64,000 nucleotides of DNA. Source: an uncultured Bacteroidales bacterium (lineage in GTDB: Bacteria; Bacteroidota; Bacteroidia; Bacteroidales; Paludibacteraceae). Both the position numbers and the translations under genes were made by a program. Of the stretch, positions 24,190-31,353 are shown piece after piece. Each line of letters opens with the position of its first letter. The first letter of the stretch is position 1. The notes beneath the pieces are model-generated. The model ran no database searches and was not told the DNA's origin. It worked only from the letters and a program-made list of their open reading frames with translations. The stretch is taken from positions 124,001-188,000 of the forward strand of contig ONHW01000002.1 of assembly GCA_900317745.1 (NCBI GenBank), written 5' to 3'.

Positions 24190-24753
24190 TCAGTCGCAGA
24201 GCGAGAACAGATCTTCCCGCGGGTTGACGAGCATGACAGGCACGAGGGCACGTTGAATGACGTGCCTTTCTTGTGGTCCGAACAGCAGGTCGTCCAGCCC
24301 GTATTCGCGGCTGGCGGTGAGCAGGATCAGGTCGGCTACAAAATCCCGCTGGCGTTCAGCCGCCTCGCGGTTAACCTTGCTGCTGTCTTTCTTGGCTTGA
24401 ATGATCTCGTAACTGATAGGTATGCCGGTTTTTTCGCTCACCGCCTTGATATGCGTAACCATCTTCCCGACATTAATCCGTGCGCGGCTGCCGTAATCAT
24501 TGGCTTGCAGCAGGATGATATGTGCGCCGGTCTTGCGCGCCAGGTAGGTGCAAATCTCTGCTTTGTAAATCTCTTCCTCAAGTCGGCTGACAGGCACAAC
24601 GATTCGCCTGAGTGCTGTCACCTCGCGCATGGCAGGCGTGATCACCACGTACGGCGTACGCAACTCGCGGCACTCGTCCAGCACGTGCTGAACGGCGCGC
24701 GCACTGCTGTCGCACGTCTTTAGGATTATATCTTCGTTATTTTCCCAGATCAT
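24190..24753 (-). CDS. Universal stress protein family, short form
   Basis: A 187-residue UspA-like protein. The recognisable Usp half begins at LRRIVVPVSRLEEEIYKAEICTYLA. The end ASREYGLDDLLFGPQERHVI and VPVMLVNPREDLFSLCD is the Usp ATP-site/C-terminal region as seen in Bacteroidales Usp proteins. The first 40 residues (MIWENNEDIILKTCDSSARA) look like the end of another domain. The Bacteroidales relatives I remember are longer, with two Usp halves, so this copy may have lost its N-terminus. The sequence directly upstream is the repeat array of the GxxExxY locus, whose edge supplies GGAGGA as ribosome-binding site. It could be a functional short protein or a 5'-truncated gene. Confidence 0.75.
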   Translation of the reverse strand: MIWENNEDIILKTCDSSARAVQHVLDECRELRTPYVVITPAMREVTALRRIVVPVSRLEEEIYKAEICTYLARKTGAHIILLQANDYGSRARINVGKMVTHIKAVSEKTGIPISYEIIQAKKDSSKVNREAAERQRDFVADLILLTASREYGLDDLLFGPQERHVIQRALVPVMLVNPREDLFSLCD

Positions 24754-24761
24754 GATTTTAT

Positions 24762-24980
24762 CCTCCCACGGATTAGACGGATTGAACGGATGAGTTTTGA
24801 GATTTTTATTTTACGGATGATATTTTTATTCTCCCACGGATTATACGGATATAACGGATGAGTTTTGAATATTTTATATTTACGGATGGTATAAATTCAT
24901 TGTATCCGTTAGATCCGTTCAATCTGTGGGCGTATCTAATTCATCATATCTGTTTAATCCGTGCCATCTGTGGGCACATT
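24762..24980. repeat. Left repeat array of the GxxExxY locus
   Basis: It contains a 124-bp repeat (24821-24944) matching 25394-25517 with 9 substitutions and no gaps. Within it, cccacggattatacggatataacggat and the complementary-type atccgttagatccgttcaatctgtggg form the arms of a long hairpin. Partial copies lie at 24762-24820 and 24945-24977. It is AT-richer than the surrounding genes. Confidence 0.9.
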
Positions 24981-24983
24981 CTA

Positions 24984-25379
24984 CTATAAGAGAATTTCAG
25001 GGCTATTCGAATTAATACGGCGATGGATAGCACTTTGAATGTTATCCGTGTTGAAATTCACCAATAACCCTACTTTGTTGCCACTTAACCGTAGATAGGT
25101 ATCAATTTGCATAAAATGTACGGGAGCCAATTCGCTAACGGATTTTAATTCGACAATAACTTCGTCTTCTACCAATATGTCAAGTCTTAATCGTGTAGGT
25201 AGTTCTACTCCATCGTACCATATAGGTACATCCAGTTGACTCTCAACCGATAGTCCGTCTTTAGTAAGTTGATAGCATAGGGCTTGTTCATACACAGATT
25301 CAAGTAATCCGGGGCCTAGTTGATTATACACTTTGTATATGCATCCTATTACTTTATATGTTATGTCGTTTATGTTCAT
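24984..25379 (-). CDS. GxxExxY protein (PD-(D/E)XK nuclease-like superfamily)
   Basis: A 131-residue protein. The family signature GPGLLESVYE contains G24-LL-E27-SV-Y30. The nuclease-fold core RLDILVEDEVIVELKS gives D67 and E77-L-K79, the PD-(D/E)XK metal-binding triad, followed by HFMQIDTYLRLSG and VGLLVNF. There is no signal peptide or partner gene. The biological role of GxxExxY proteins is not established. Its codon usage is clearly AT-richer than that of its neighbours, and it is bracketed by 124-bp direct repeats (24821-24944, 25394-25517), which suggests it arrived or moves as a unit of about 0.6-0.8 kb. The ATG at 25379 gives the normal family start (MNINDITYKVIGCIYKV). Confidence 0.88.
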   Translation of the reverse strand: MNINDITYKVIGCIYKVYNQLGPGLLESVYEQALCYQLTKDGLSVESQLDVPIWYDGVELPTRLRLDILVEDEVIVELKSVSELAPVHFMQIDTYLRLSGNKVGLLVNFNTDNIQSAIHRRINSNSPEILL

Positions 25380-25393
25380 TTTTCTAAGGATTG

Positions 25394-25596
25394 TATTTTT
25401 ATTCTCCCACGGATTAGACGGATTGAACGGATGAGCTGTGAATATTTTATATTTACAGATGGTATAAATTCATTATATCCGTTAGATCCGTTCGATCTGT
25501 GGGCGCATCTAATTCATTATATCCGTTAGATCCGTGCTATCCGTGGGCGTATATGTCTCACCGCATCTGTTTGATCCGTGCTATCCGTGGGCGTAT
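25394..25596. repeat. Right repeat array of the GxxExxY locus
   Basis: The 124-bp repeat 25394-25517 corresponds to 24821-24944. Two more partial units follow at 25518-25596 (atccgttagatccgtgctat and atctgtttgatccgtgctat, each ending in ccgtgggcg). The array runs up to the engB stop codon. Confidence 0.9.
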
Positions 25597-26208
25597 TTAT
25601 CCCTTCACTTGTTCGTTGATCTGTTCAATGTAGTCGGTCAGTTCGTCGCAGCCCAAGCCTGATTCGGCTGAGGTGACGAACAGCGGCGGCAGTTCTTCCC
25701 AGAACTCGAGCAGTTGCTGCTTGTACGCATCAATGTTTGCAGCGAGTCGCTCCTTGCCCAGTTTGTCGGCTTTGGTGAACACGATGGCAAACGGTATATT
25801 GTTCTCGCCGAGCCAGTTCATGAAGTCTCGGTCGATAGTCTGCATCGGCAGTCTTGAGTCGATGAGCACGAACAGCGAGCATAGTTGTTCGCGCAGCAGG
25901 CAGTAGCGCTCGATCATCTTTCTGAGTGCCTCGCGTTGCGCCTTGCCGGCTTGTGCGAAACCGTAACCGGGCAGATCCACGAGTGCCCACGCATCGGGCG
26001 CACCGGCGTTGACCGTGAAGTGGTTGATCAGCAGTGTCTTGCCGGGTTTCTGACTCGTTTTGGCGAGTTTGGGTTGGCGCGTGAGTTTGTTGATCAGACT
26101 CGATTTGCCTACGTTACTCCTGCCTATGAAGGCGTACTCGGGCATAGTGGTCTGCGGCGAGCGAAGCACGTCGGTGGAAGAGATGGTGAATTGTGCAGTA
26201 CGGATCAT
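25597..26208 (-). CDS. engB: Ribosome biogenesis GTP-binding protein EngB (YihA/YsxC)
   Basis: A 203-residue GTPase needed for large-subunit assembly. It has G1 GRSNVGKSS (about 29-37), the G2-region [10 protein letters not shown]3 [13 protein letters not shown]4 TKADK and G5 TSAESGLG. Length and motifs are normal. It follows mltG after 44 nt with a 20-bp palindrome (26228-26247) between them. The stop codon lies at the edge of the GxxExxY repeat array, which has taken the place of an ordinary 3' spacer. Confidence 0.96.
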   Translation of the reverse strand: MIRTAQFTISSTDVLRSPQTTMPEYAFIGRSNVGKSSLINKLTRQPKLAKTSQKPGKTLLINHFTVNAGAPDAWALVDLPGYGFAQAGKAQREALRKMIERYCLLREQLCSLFVLIDSRLPMQTIDRDFMNWLGENNIPFAIVFTKADKLGKERLAANIDAYKQQLLEFWEELPPLFVTSAESGLGCDELTDYIEQINEQVKG

Positions 26209-26227
26209 AGCAAAAAGGGTGAGGGAG

Positions 26228-26247
26228 ATCAGCCAAGATTGGCTGAT
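26228..26247. repeat. 20-bp palindrome ATCAGCCAAGATTGGCTGAT
   Basis: A member of the recurring CAGCCAA/TTGGCTG palindrome family, between mltG and engB. There is no T-run, so it is not clearly a terminator. Confidence 0.85.
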
Positions 26248-26252
26248 AGTTG

Positions 26253-27302
26253 TTACTTGCGTATCTTGCGTTTGTTCAGTTCGCGCTGGTAGAGCCGCGC
26301 TGTGGCGGCGTGCTTGGTGTACGACTCGCTGAACACATGCGTGCCGGAGAAGTCCGGGTTAGCGCACATGTACAGGTACTTGCTCTTTGTAGCGTGCAGC
26401 GTGGAGTCAATGACTTGTGCCGGCGTGACGCGAATCGGTCCCGGTGGCAGTCCGGGGTTGATATACGTGTTGTAGGGCGACGGGTAGTTCGTCATTGCCT
26501 TCGTGACGCGCCGTGCGCTGAACTTGCGTGTGGCAAACACGGCAGTCGGGCACGCCTGCATGTGCATGCCTATGCGCAGACGGTTGAGGTACAATCCGGC
26601 TATGACAGGGTACTCGCGCGGGTTAGTCGTCTCCGAGGCAACGATACTCGCCAGCGTATAAACCTGCTGCGGCGTGAGTCCCAAGGCTTCGGCTTCCGCG
26701 CGCCGGCGTTCGTTCCAGAACCGGCGATAGTCGCGGTACATGCGTTCGAACAGTTGCTCGGCGGTCATGGTCCAATAGACCTCGTAGGTGTCGGGCATAA
26801 ACAGGCACCGGGCTGTCTCGGTGTTCATGTCGTAACGGCTCAGGAACGTGTTATCCTGCAGCAGCGCGATTATACTGGCGGAGTCCGTCAGCAGTTGTGC
26901 TGCCAGTTTGCCGGCGAGGTGCTCGTTGGTGCGAATGCCGTAGTTGAAGCGCATCTTGACAGGTGTCTGCTCGCCTTGCCTGAGCCGCATGAACAGTGTG
27001 CGGTTGCCCATCTCGGCAGGAAAGAGATAGTAGCCGGGTTTGGGTTCGCGTATCTGCGAGTGCTGCAGGTCTTTGCGGAAAGCGTGCCGTGAACGTATGT
27101 TGTAGTCGTTGCGAACGCGGGCAAGAATGCTGTCGAGCGGCGTGTCGGGATAGACGTAGTAGCCGTGCTGCTCACCATCGATGCTCACGAGGTTACTGCG
27201 GCGGTAGTGATAGCGCCGTGCACCGCTGTAGATACCCGCGCTGAGCAGCACGAGCAGCACTATACTCGCGCCTATGAGTATTTGTTTGCGTGTGATAGTC
27301 AT
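26253..27302 (-). CDS. mltG: Endolytic transglycosylase MltG (YceG-like)
   Basis: A 349-residue inner-membrane enzyme that cuts nascent peptidoglycan strands and limits their length. It has an N-terminal membrane helix ([21 protein letters not shown]) and a LysM-like region. The YceG catalytic domain includes [15 protein letters not shown], the catalytic Glu in LASIVASET, and [16 protein letters not shown] with [21 protein letters not shown]. Its own promoter is at 27369-27376, and it leads the operon with engB. Confidence 0.95.
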   Translation of the reverse strand: MTITRKQILIGASIVLLVLLSAGIYSGARRYHYRRSNLVSIDGEQHGYYVYPDTPLDSILARVRNDYNIRSRHAFRKDLQHSQIREPKPGYYLFPAEMGNRTLFMRLRQGEQTPVKMRFNYGIRTNEHLAGKLAAQLLTDSASIIALLQDNTFLSRYDMNTETARCLFMPDTYEVYWTMTAEQLFERMYRDYRRFWNERRRAEAEALGLTPQQVYTLASIVASETTNPREYPVIAGLYLNRLRIGMHMQACPTAVFATRKFSARRVTKAMTNYPSPYNTYINPGLPPGPIRVTPAQVIDSTLHATKSKYLYMCANPDFSGTHVFSESYTKHAATARLYQRELNKRKIRK

Positions 27303-27368
27303 TGTTGTTGAACGCTGATAGCCGATCGCTCACTGCTGATCGCTGACAGCCTTTTTCAGTTTTCGCTA

Positions 27369-27376
27369 CAAAGATA
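27369..27376 (-). promoter_or_regulatory. Promoter of mltG-engB
   Basis: Minus-strand TATCTTTG with TTTG exactly 20 nt upstream. The leader contains the reiterated word gctgatagc/gctgatcgc. Confidence 0.8.
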
Positions 27377-27416
27377 CAAAAAAAAACTGAATAATGCAAA
27401 TAATTCACCAAAAAAA

Positions 27417-28289
27417 CTACTCGAGTGCGTTCAGGTCCACAAGTTTGTTGACTATGGCGTAGATAGTGAGTCCGGCAGAGGAGTGGATGTTCAGTTTGTG
27501 TGTTATATGTTTGCGGTGCGAAATAACGGTGTGCATGGATATGTGCAGCACGTCGGCAATCTCTTTGTTGCTCAGTCCTTTTACGATCTGAATGAGTACG
27601 TCCCGTTCGCGTTCGCTCAGTTCCTCTGTTTCCGGCGTGTTCTTTTGCTTGCTGTTCGGATGTCTGTGGTTGGTGAGTGCGGGATAAAGAATGTCGTCCT
27701 CAATGGCGCAGTGGTCGGCAAAATCGTGCTCGGTGTGCCACAGTTCGCTCATGACGCTGATGAGCGTATAGGTCACGTTGCTTCCGCCGGCATTAGGGTC
27801 GGTAGGGTAATACTTGATAATGAGGTTCTTGATCTCGGTTAGTTTGTCGGTTATGCGCTGGTCGTCGTGCTCGTGTTCGTCGTAACGGCCTTGGTTCTCG
27901 TGCTCGATGTGGGTGCGAATCTCCTCGACAAACTCGTCGTAACAACGCAGGATCAGTCCGGGAATACGTGTAGTAGGGTCAGCGGGAATAATGGCTTCGA
28001 TAAGCGAGCGGCGCAGCCTCGGCAGGCGGAAATCAAGGAAGTACGTGTGCGCGTTCAGCAGGTAGCGTTGCAGGGTTGGAATATCAATGTCTGCGGGCAG
28101 TGCGCGCTGCTTGAAAACTTTGTAGTTGACAACAGCGAGAAAAGTGGGCGTGTGCACACCGTGTGCTTCGCAAACCTGTGCGATGGTCTGTTCGCCTACG
28201 CCCATCTCAAGCCCGAAACGACTGATGATCTGTATCGCATCTTCCTCGTGCGACATAAGATCGCATATTTTATCTAATGATTTGTACAT
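27417..28289 (-). CDS. Hemerythrin-like (RIC/YtfE-type) regulator with LuxR HTH
   Basis: A 290-residue protein. The N-terminus (LDKICDLMSHEEDAIQIISRFGLEMGVGEQTIAQVC) resembles the helical cap of iron-cluster repair proteins. The middle carries His/Glu motifs of a hemerythrin-like di-iron four-helix bundle (THIEHENQGRYDEHEH; ELWHTEHDFADHCAIEDDILYPAL). The C-terminus is a LuxR-type DNA-binding domain (LSERERDVLIQIVKGLSNKE, then IADVLHISMHTVISHRKHI). The frame is open about 90 codons upstream, but that part crosses the promoter, so the ATG at 28289 is used. It is expected to sense oxygen, NO or iron through the di-iron site (inference). It is divergent from the porin-imelysin-di-haem operon, with a perfect palindrome in between. 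Confidence 0.85.
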   Translation of the reverse strand: MYKSLDKICDLMSHEEDAIQIISRFGLEMGVGEQTIAQVCEAHGVHTPTFLAVVNYKVFKQRALPADIDIPTLQRYLLNAHTYFLDFRLPRLRRSLIEAIIPADPTTRIPGLILRCYDEFVEEIRTHIEHENQGRYDEHEHDDQRITDKLTEIKNLIIKYYPTDPNAGGSNVTYTLISVMSELWHTEHDFADHCAIEDDILYPALTNHRHPNSKQKNTPETEELSERERDVLIQIVKGLSNKEIADVLHISMHTVISHRKHITHKLNIHSSAGLTIYAIVNKLVDLNALE

Positions 28290-28346
28290 GGTAGAATTTT
28301 GTTTGCCGGTATGCCTCAAAAGGCATATTTGTCCCTTTTTGCGGTG

Positions 28347-28354
28347 CAAAGTTA
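28347..28354 (-). promoter_or_regulatory. Promoter of the hemerythrin-LuxR regulator
   Basis: Minus-strand TAACTTTG with TTG (28377-28375) 20 nt upstream. The operator-like palindrome lies 14 nt beyond that box. Confidence 0.75.
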
Positions 28355-28390
28355 CAAAAAAAATGTCATTTATGCAAGCGTTAACCGCAA

Positions 28391-28410
28391 AATCCCAATA
28401 AATTGGGATT
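28391..28410. promoter_or_regulatory. Perfect palindrome, candidate operator
   Basis: AATCCCAATAAATTGGGATT: two 9-bp arms around AA. Its right arm overlaps the TTG -33 box (28409-28411) of the porin promoter, a position typical of a repressor site. It sits between two divergent promoters. The regulator bound is unknown; the adjacent hemerythrin-LuxR protein is the obvious candidate. Confidence 0.65.
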
Positions 28411-28431
28411 GCGTAAACGGGGAAAATTTCG

Positions 28432-28439
28432 TAACTTTG
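28432..28439 (+). promoter_or_regulatory. Promoter of the porin-imelysin-di-haem-ccsA operon
   Basis: TAACTTTG with TTG at 28409-28411 (20-nt gap), about 43 nt before the porin ATG. Confidence 0.8.
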
Positions 28440-28482
28440 TACTACAAATAAAATGAAGATTGAAAGGTTAAATTTGAACGAT

Positions 28483-29943
28483 ATGAATAAGCAAAAAGTT
28501 GTTATAATACTGCTGATTACGTGTGCATTAGGTGTGCATGCGGATGATTCGATCAAGGTGAGCGCGTCTGACCTGAAGGCGCTGATAGAGCGCGTTGAGC
28601 GTTTGGAACGAAAAGACAGCCTATCCCAAGAAATGGGGACGAGAGTAGAGCCCCAAGAGTCAAGAGTTGAAAGTCAAAAGCCGAAAGCGGAGAGGCGGGG
28701 AAAGTTCACGATAGGCGGTTACGGCGAGGTGACAGCCAAACACTGTTTCTACTCGAACAACTACCTGCGTTACGGCAAGAACCCCGAGAAGTACGCGGGT
28801 GACCATTACGGCGAGTTCGACCTGCCGCACGTGGTGATCAACATGGGCTACGACTTCGGTTACGGATGGAGCATGGGCACGGAGATAGAGTTTGAGCACG
28901 GCGGCACGGAAAGCGCCATTGAGATAGAGGAAGAAGAAGGTGGTGAGTACGAGGGCGAGATTGAACGCGGCGGCGAAGTGGCGCTGGAGCAGTTCTGGTT
29001 GCAGAAGAAGTTCAACCGCTACGCTATTTTGCGCGCAGGCATGCAGGTTATACCCGTAGGCGGACTGAACGCGCACCACGAGTCAACCGAATACTTCGGC
29101 GTGTATAGGAACGAGGGCGAGTTCACCATTATCCCGAGTACGTGGCACGAGGTGGCGTTGACGATCATGGGATCGTCGCCGAAAGGCTGGCACTACCAGG
29201 TTATGTTCCTGCCGGGTTTGGACAGTGACCGTTTCAACCGCAAGAACTGGGTTAAACCCGGTGCGGGCAGTCCGTACGAGTTTAAGTTAGCGAACGTTTT
29301 TGCTGCAGCAGCACGCGTCGACTACACAGGTGTTAAGGGGTTACGCCTGTCGTTGAGCGGCTACTGCGGCAATTCGTTCCGTAACACGCTGAGCAAGAGC
29401 AACAGCGAGCTGGATGCAAGTACGTACAAGGACGTGAAAGGCACGGTAAGTATCGGTTCGTTTGATTTTGCGTACAAGGATTACGGCTTGATCATCCGCG
29501 GCAGTGCGACCTACGGTCATTTGAGCGATGCAGCGGCTATCACGCAGTACAACATTGCTATGCGCAAAGGCAGTGTGAGCAGCAAGCAGTGGGTAGCCAG
29601 CGACGCGTTGGCAGCAGGTGTGGAAATAGGTTACGACTTTCTGTCGCTGAGCAACAACGCGAAGGTGAACCGCCACAAGCTGTATCTGTTCGGGCGTTAC
29701 GACTATTACGACTCCATGTTCCGCTACGACAACAAACCGACGGATATGTACTCCTGGTGCGGCAGACACCGTGCTGCAGTAGGAATCAACTACTTCCCGA
29801 TCAAGCAGGTAGGCGTGAAGGCGGAGTTCTCGTACGGGATTCTTAAACAAGGTACGCGCGCGGACGGTACGCGCGGGAAGATCTACAACGACGAGCCTCA
29901 GATAGCCGTTGGAGTGGTGTATGCCGGGTTCTTTCAGTTGTAA
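28483..29943 (+). CDS. Outer-membrane porin-like beta-barrel protein
   Basis: A 486-residue protein with signal peptide MNKQKVVIILLITCALGVHA, a short coiled-coil stretch (DLKALIERVERLERKD) and a barrel of alternating aromatic strands (FTIGGYGEVTAKHCFYSNNY) ending in the outer-membrane terminus VGVVYAGFFQL. It resembles phosphate-selective or iron-associated porins placed beside imelysin genes in Bacteroidetes; the substrate is unknown. Another ATG 10 codons upstream (28453) is possible, but Met-11 starts the signal peptide. Residues about 57-69 (EPQESRVESQKPK) derive from the GTCAAAA/GTCGAAA heptamer family, placed in the linker between coiled coil and barrel. Confidence 0.8.
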   Translation: MNKQKVVIILLITCALGVHADDSIKVSASDLKALIERVERLERKDSLSQEMGTRVEPQESRVESQKPKAERRGKFTIGGYGEVTAKHCFYSNNYLRYGKNPEKYAGDHYGEFDLPHVVINMGYDFGYGWSMGTEIEFEHGGTESAIEIEEEEGGEYEGEIERGGEVALEQFWLQKKFNRYAILRAGMQVIPVGGLNAHHESTEYFGVYRNEGEFTIIPSTWHEVALTIMGSSPKGWHYQVMFLPGLDSDRFNRKNWVKPGAGSPYEFKLANVFAAAARVDYTGVKGLRLSLSGYCGNSFRNTLSKSNSELDASTYKDVKGTVSIGSFDFAYKDYGLIIRGSATYGHLSDAAAITQYNIAMRKGSVSSKQWVASDALAAGVEIGYDFLSLSNNAKVNRHKLYLFGRYDYYDSMFRYDNKPTDMYSWCGRHRAAVGINYFPIKQVGVKAEFSYGILKQGTRADGTRGKIYNDEPQIAVGVVYAGFFQL

Positions 29944-29976
29944 GACAATAGGTCGAGAGTAGGTGGAGAGTAGGGT

Positions 29977-30022
29977 AAGAACCAAAGAAGAACTAAAGAA
30001 GAACTAAAGAAGAACTAAAGAA
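29977..30022. repeat. Tandem 12-mer gaagaactaaa
   Basis: About four copies of aaagaagaact in the porin-imelysin spacer, preceded by agtaggtggagagtaggg words. Non-coding. Confidence 0.8.
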
Positions 30023-30058
30023 AACCCCATAAAAATATATATAAACTTTACAAATAAT

Positions 30059-31243
30059 ATGAAAAAGATTTTGAAATTGGCACTATGTGCCGCATGCGTC
30101 GTAGGAATGGTCGCATGCAACGGAGAACAAAAGACCGATGTTAAATCGGACAAAGAGGCCGCATTGCAGCGCGCAATGAAGCCTTATGTTGAGAACACGG
30201 TGATTGCTACGTATAGCAAGATGGCGGACGAAGGGTTGGTGCTGCTGGACAAATGTGAGCAGATCCTGAAAGCGAATGAGGCAGGCACGGATTACAGCAC
30301 CCTGATGGCGGAAGCCGGTACAGCGTGGCGCGCTATGCGTAAGTATTGGGAGCAGAGCGAGGCGTTCTTGTACGGTCCTGCAGCCGCTCACAACATTGAC
30401 CCGCACATCGACAGCTGGCCCTTGGACTTCAACGCGATGAACTCTCTGCTGAACGATGCATCGAAGATGGCTGAGCTGGAGGAAGAAGGCGGAGCGTACG
30501 TCGGCGACAAGTTAGGTTACGCGCTGAAAGGTTTCCACGCAGCAGAATATCTGCTGTTTGAGACCGTTGAGCAAGAAGGTCGCGCTGTAGGAACAGGCAA
30601 GACGCACGCCGCTAACCTGACGCACGCCGAGGCTGTTTATCTGCTCGGAATTGTCGAGGACCTCGCACAACAGGCTATTCTGCTTGAGGACTGCTGGTCG
30701 GGCGGCAAGATTAACGAGCGGAAAGAAGGCGTGATCACCGATGGCGAAGGTGAGTCGATGAGTTACGGCGAGAATTATGGCGACTATCTGGTAAACGCCG
30801 GTCAGCCCGGCAGCTTGTACAAGACCTATCAAGAGGCTGCTGAGGAAATCATTGCCGGTTGCGTAGATATAGCCGGTGAGGTAGCCGAGCTGAAGATGGG
30901 TAATCCGTATCTGAGCAACACTCCTGACCAGCGTGACTATATTGAGAGCCCCTACAGCTGCACCTCGACCACTGATTTTGCCGACAATATCCGTTCGATT
31001 AAGAACGCCTACGAAGGTGCTCAAGCCGGTGACTACTCGATCTCGAACTACGTGTACAGCCAAGACAATGAGCTGGACGGTAAGGTTCGCAAAGCGATTG
31101 AGGAGTCGATAGCTGCCATTGAGGCTATTCAGGACTTTGAGAACAAAGCCAAGGGCGATACGCAAGTAAAAGCCGCTATGGACAAAGTTCAGGAGCTGGA
31201 AGAGCTGTTGGACAACGAAGTCCTGGCATTACTGGCAAAATAG
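30059..31243 (+). CDS. Imelysin-family (M75/EfeO-like) periplasmic lipoprotein
   Basis: A 394-residue protein. The lipoprotein signal is MKKILKLALCAACVVGMVAC. The imelysin fold is two four-helix bundles; the signature GxHxxE is present as GFHAAEYLLFE (about 158). Further family phrases are WRAMRKYWEQSEAFLYGP, DPHIDSWPLD and LVNAGQPGSLYKTYQEAAEE. Imelysins are iron-regulated and thought to bind iron or haem; despite the peptidase name (M75) most are not known to be proteases. It lies between the porin and the di-haem protein, in one operon, supporting an iron or haem role at the periplasmic face. Confidence 0.9.
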   Translation: MKKILKLALCAACVVGMVACNGEQKTDVKSDKEAALQRAMKPYVENTVIATYSKMADEGLVLLDKCEQILKANEAGTDYSTLMAEAGTAWRAMRKYWEQSEAFLYGPAAAHNIDPHIDSWPLDFNAMNSLLNDASKMAELEEEGGAYVGDKLGYALKGFHAAEYLLFETVEQEGRAVGTGKTHAANLTHAEAVYLLGIVEDLAQQAILLEDCWSGGKINERKEGVITDGEGESMSYGENYGDYLVNAGQPGSLYKTYQEAAEEIIAGCVDIAGEVAELKMGNPYLSNTPDQRDYIESPYSCTSTTDFADNIRSIKNAYEGAQAGDYSISNYVYSQDNELDGKVRKAIEESIAAIEAIQDFENKAKGDTQVKAAMDKVQELEELLDNEVLALLAK

Positions 31244-31340
31244 TAGACCGCTTGCGCTGACAGAAGAGAGACCGGCTTCGCCTGACAGACCGCTGCGCTG
31301 AGAGAAGAGAGACCGGCTTAGCCTGAAAGATAAAAGATTA
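31244..31340. repeat. Spacer of agaccgctgcgctga words
   Basis: Alternating imperfect units agaccgcttgcgctgacag and agaccggcttcgcctgacag in the imelysin/di-haem spacer, related to the tandem repeat at 22683-22714. Some units can pair with each other (gcgctga/ccggctta), but no clear terminator is seen, in line with operon read-through. Confidence 0.75.
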
Positions 31341-31353
31341 AAATGATACAGTT

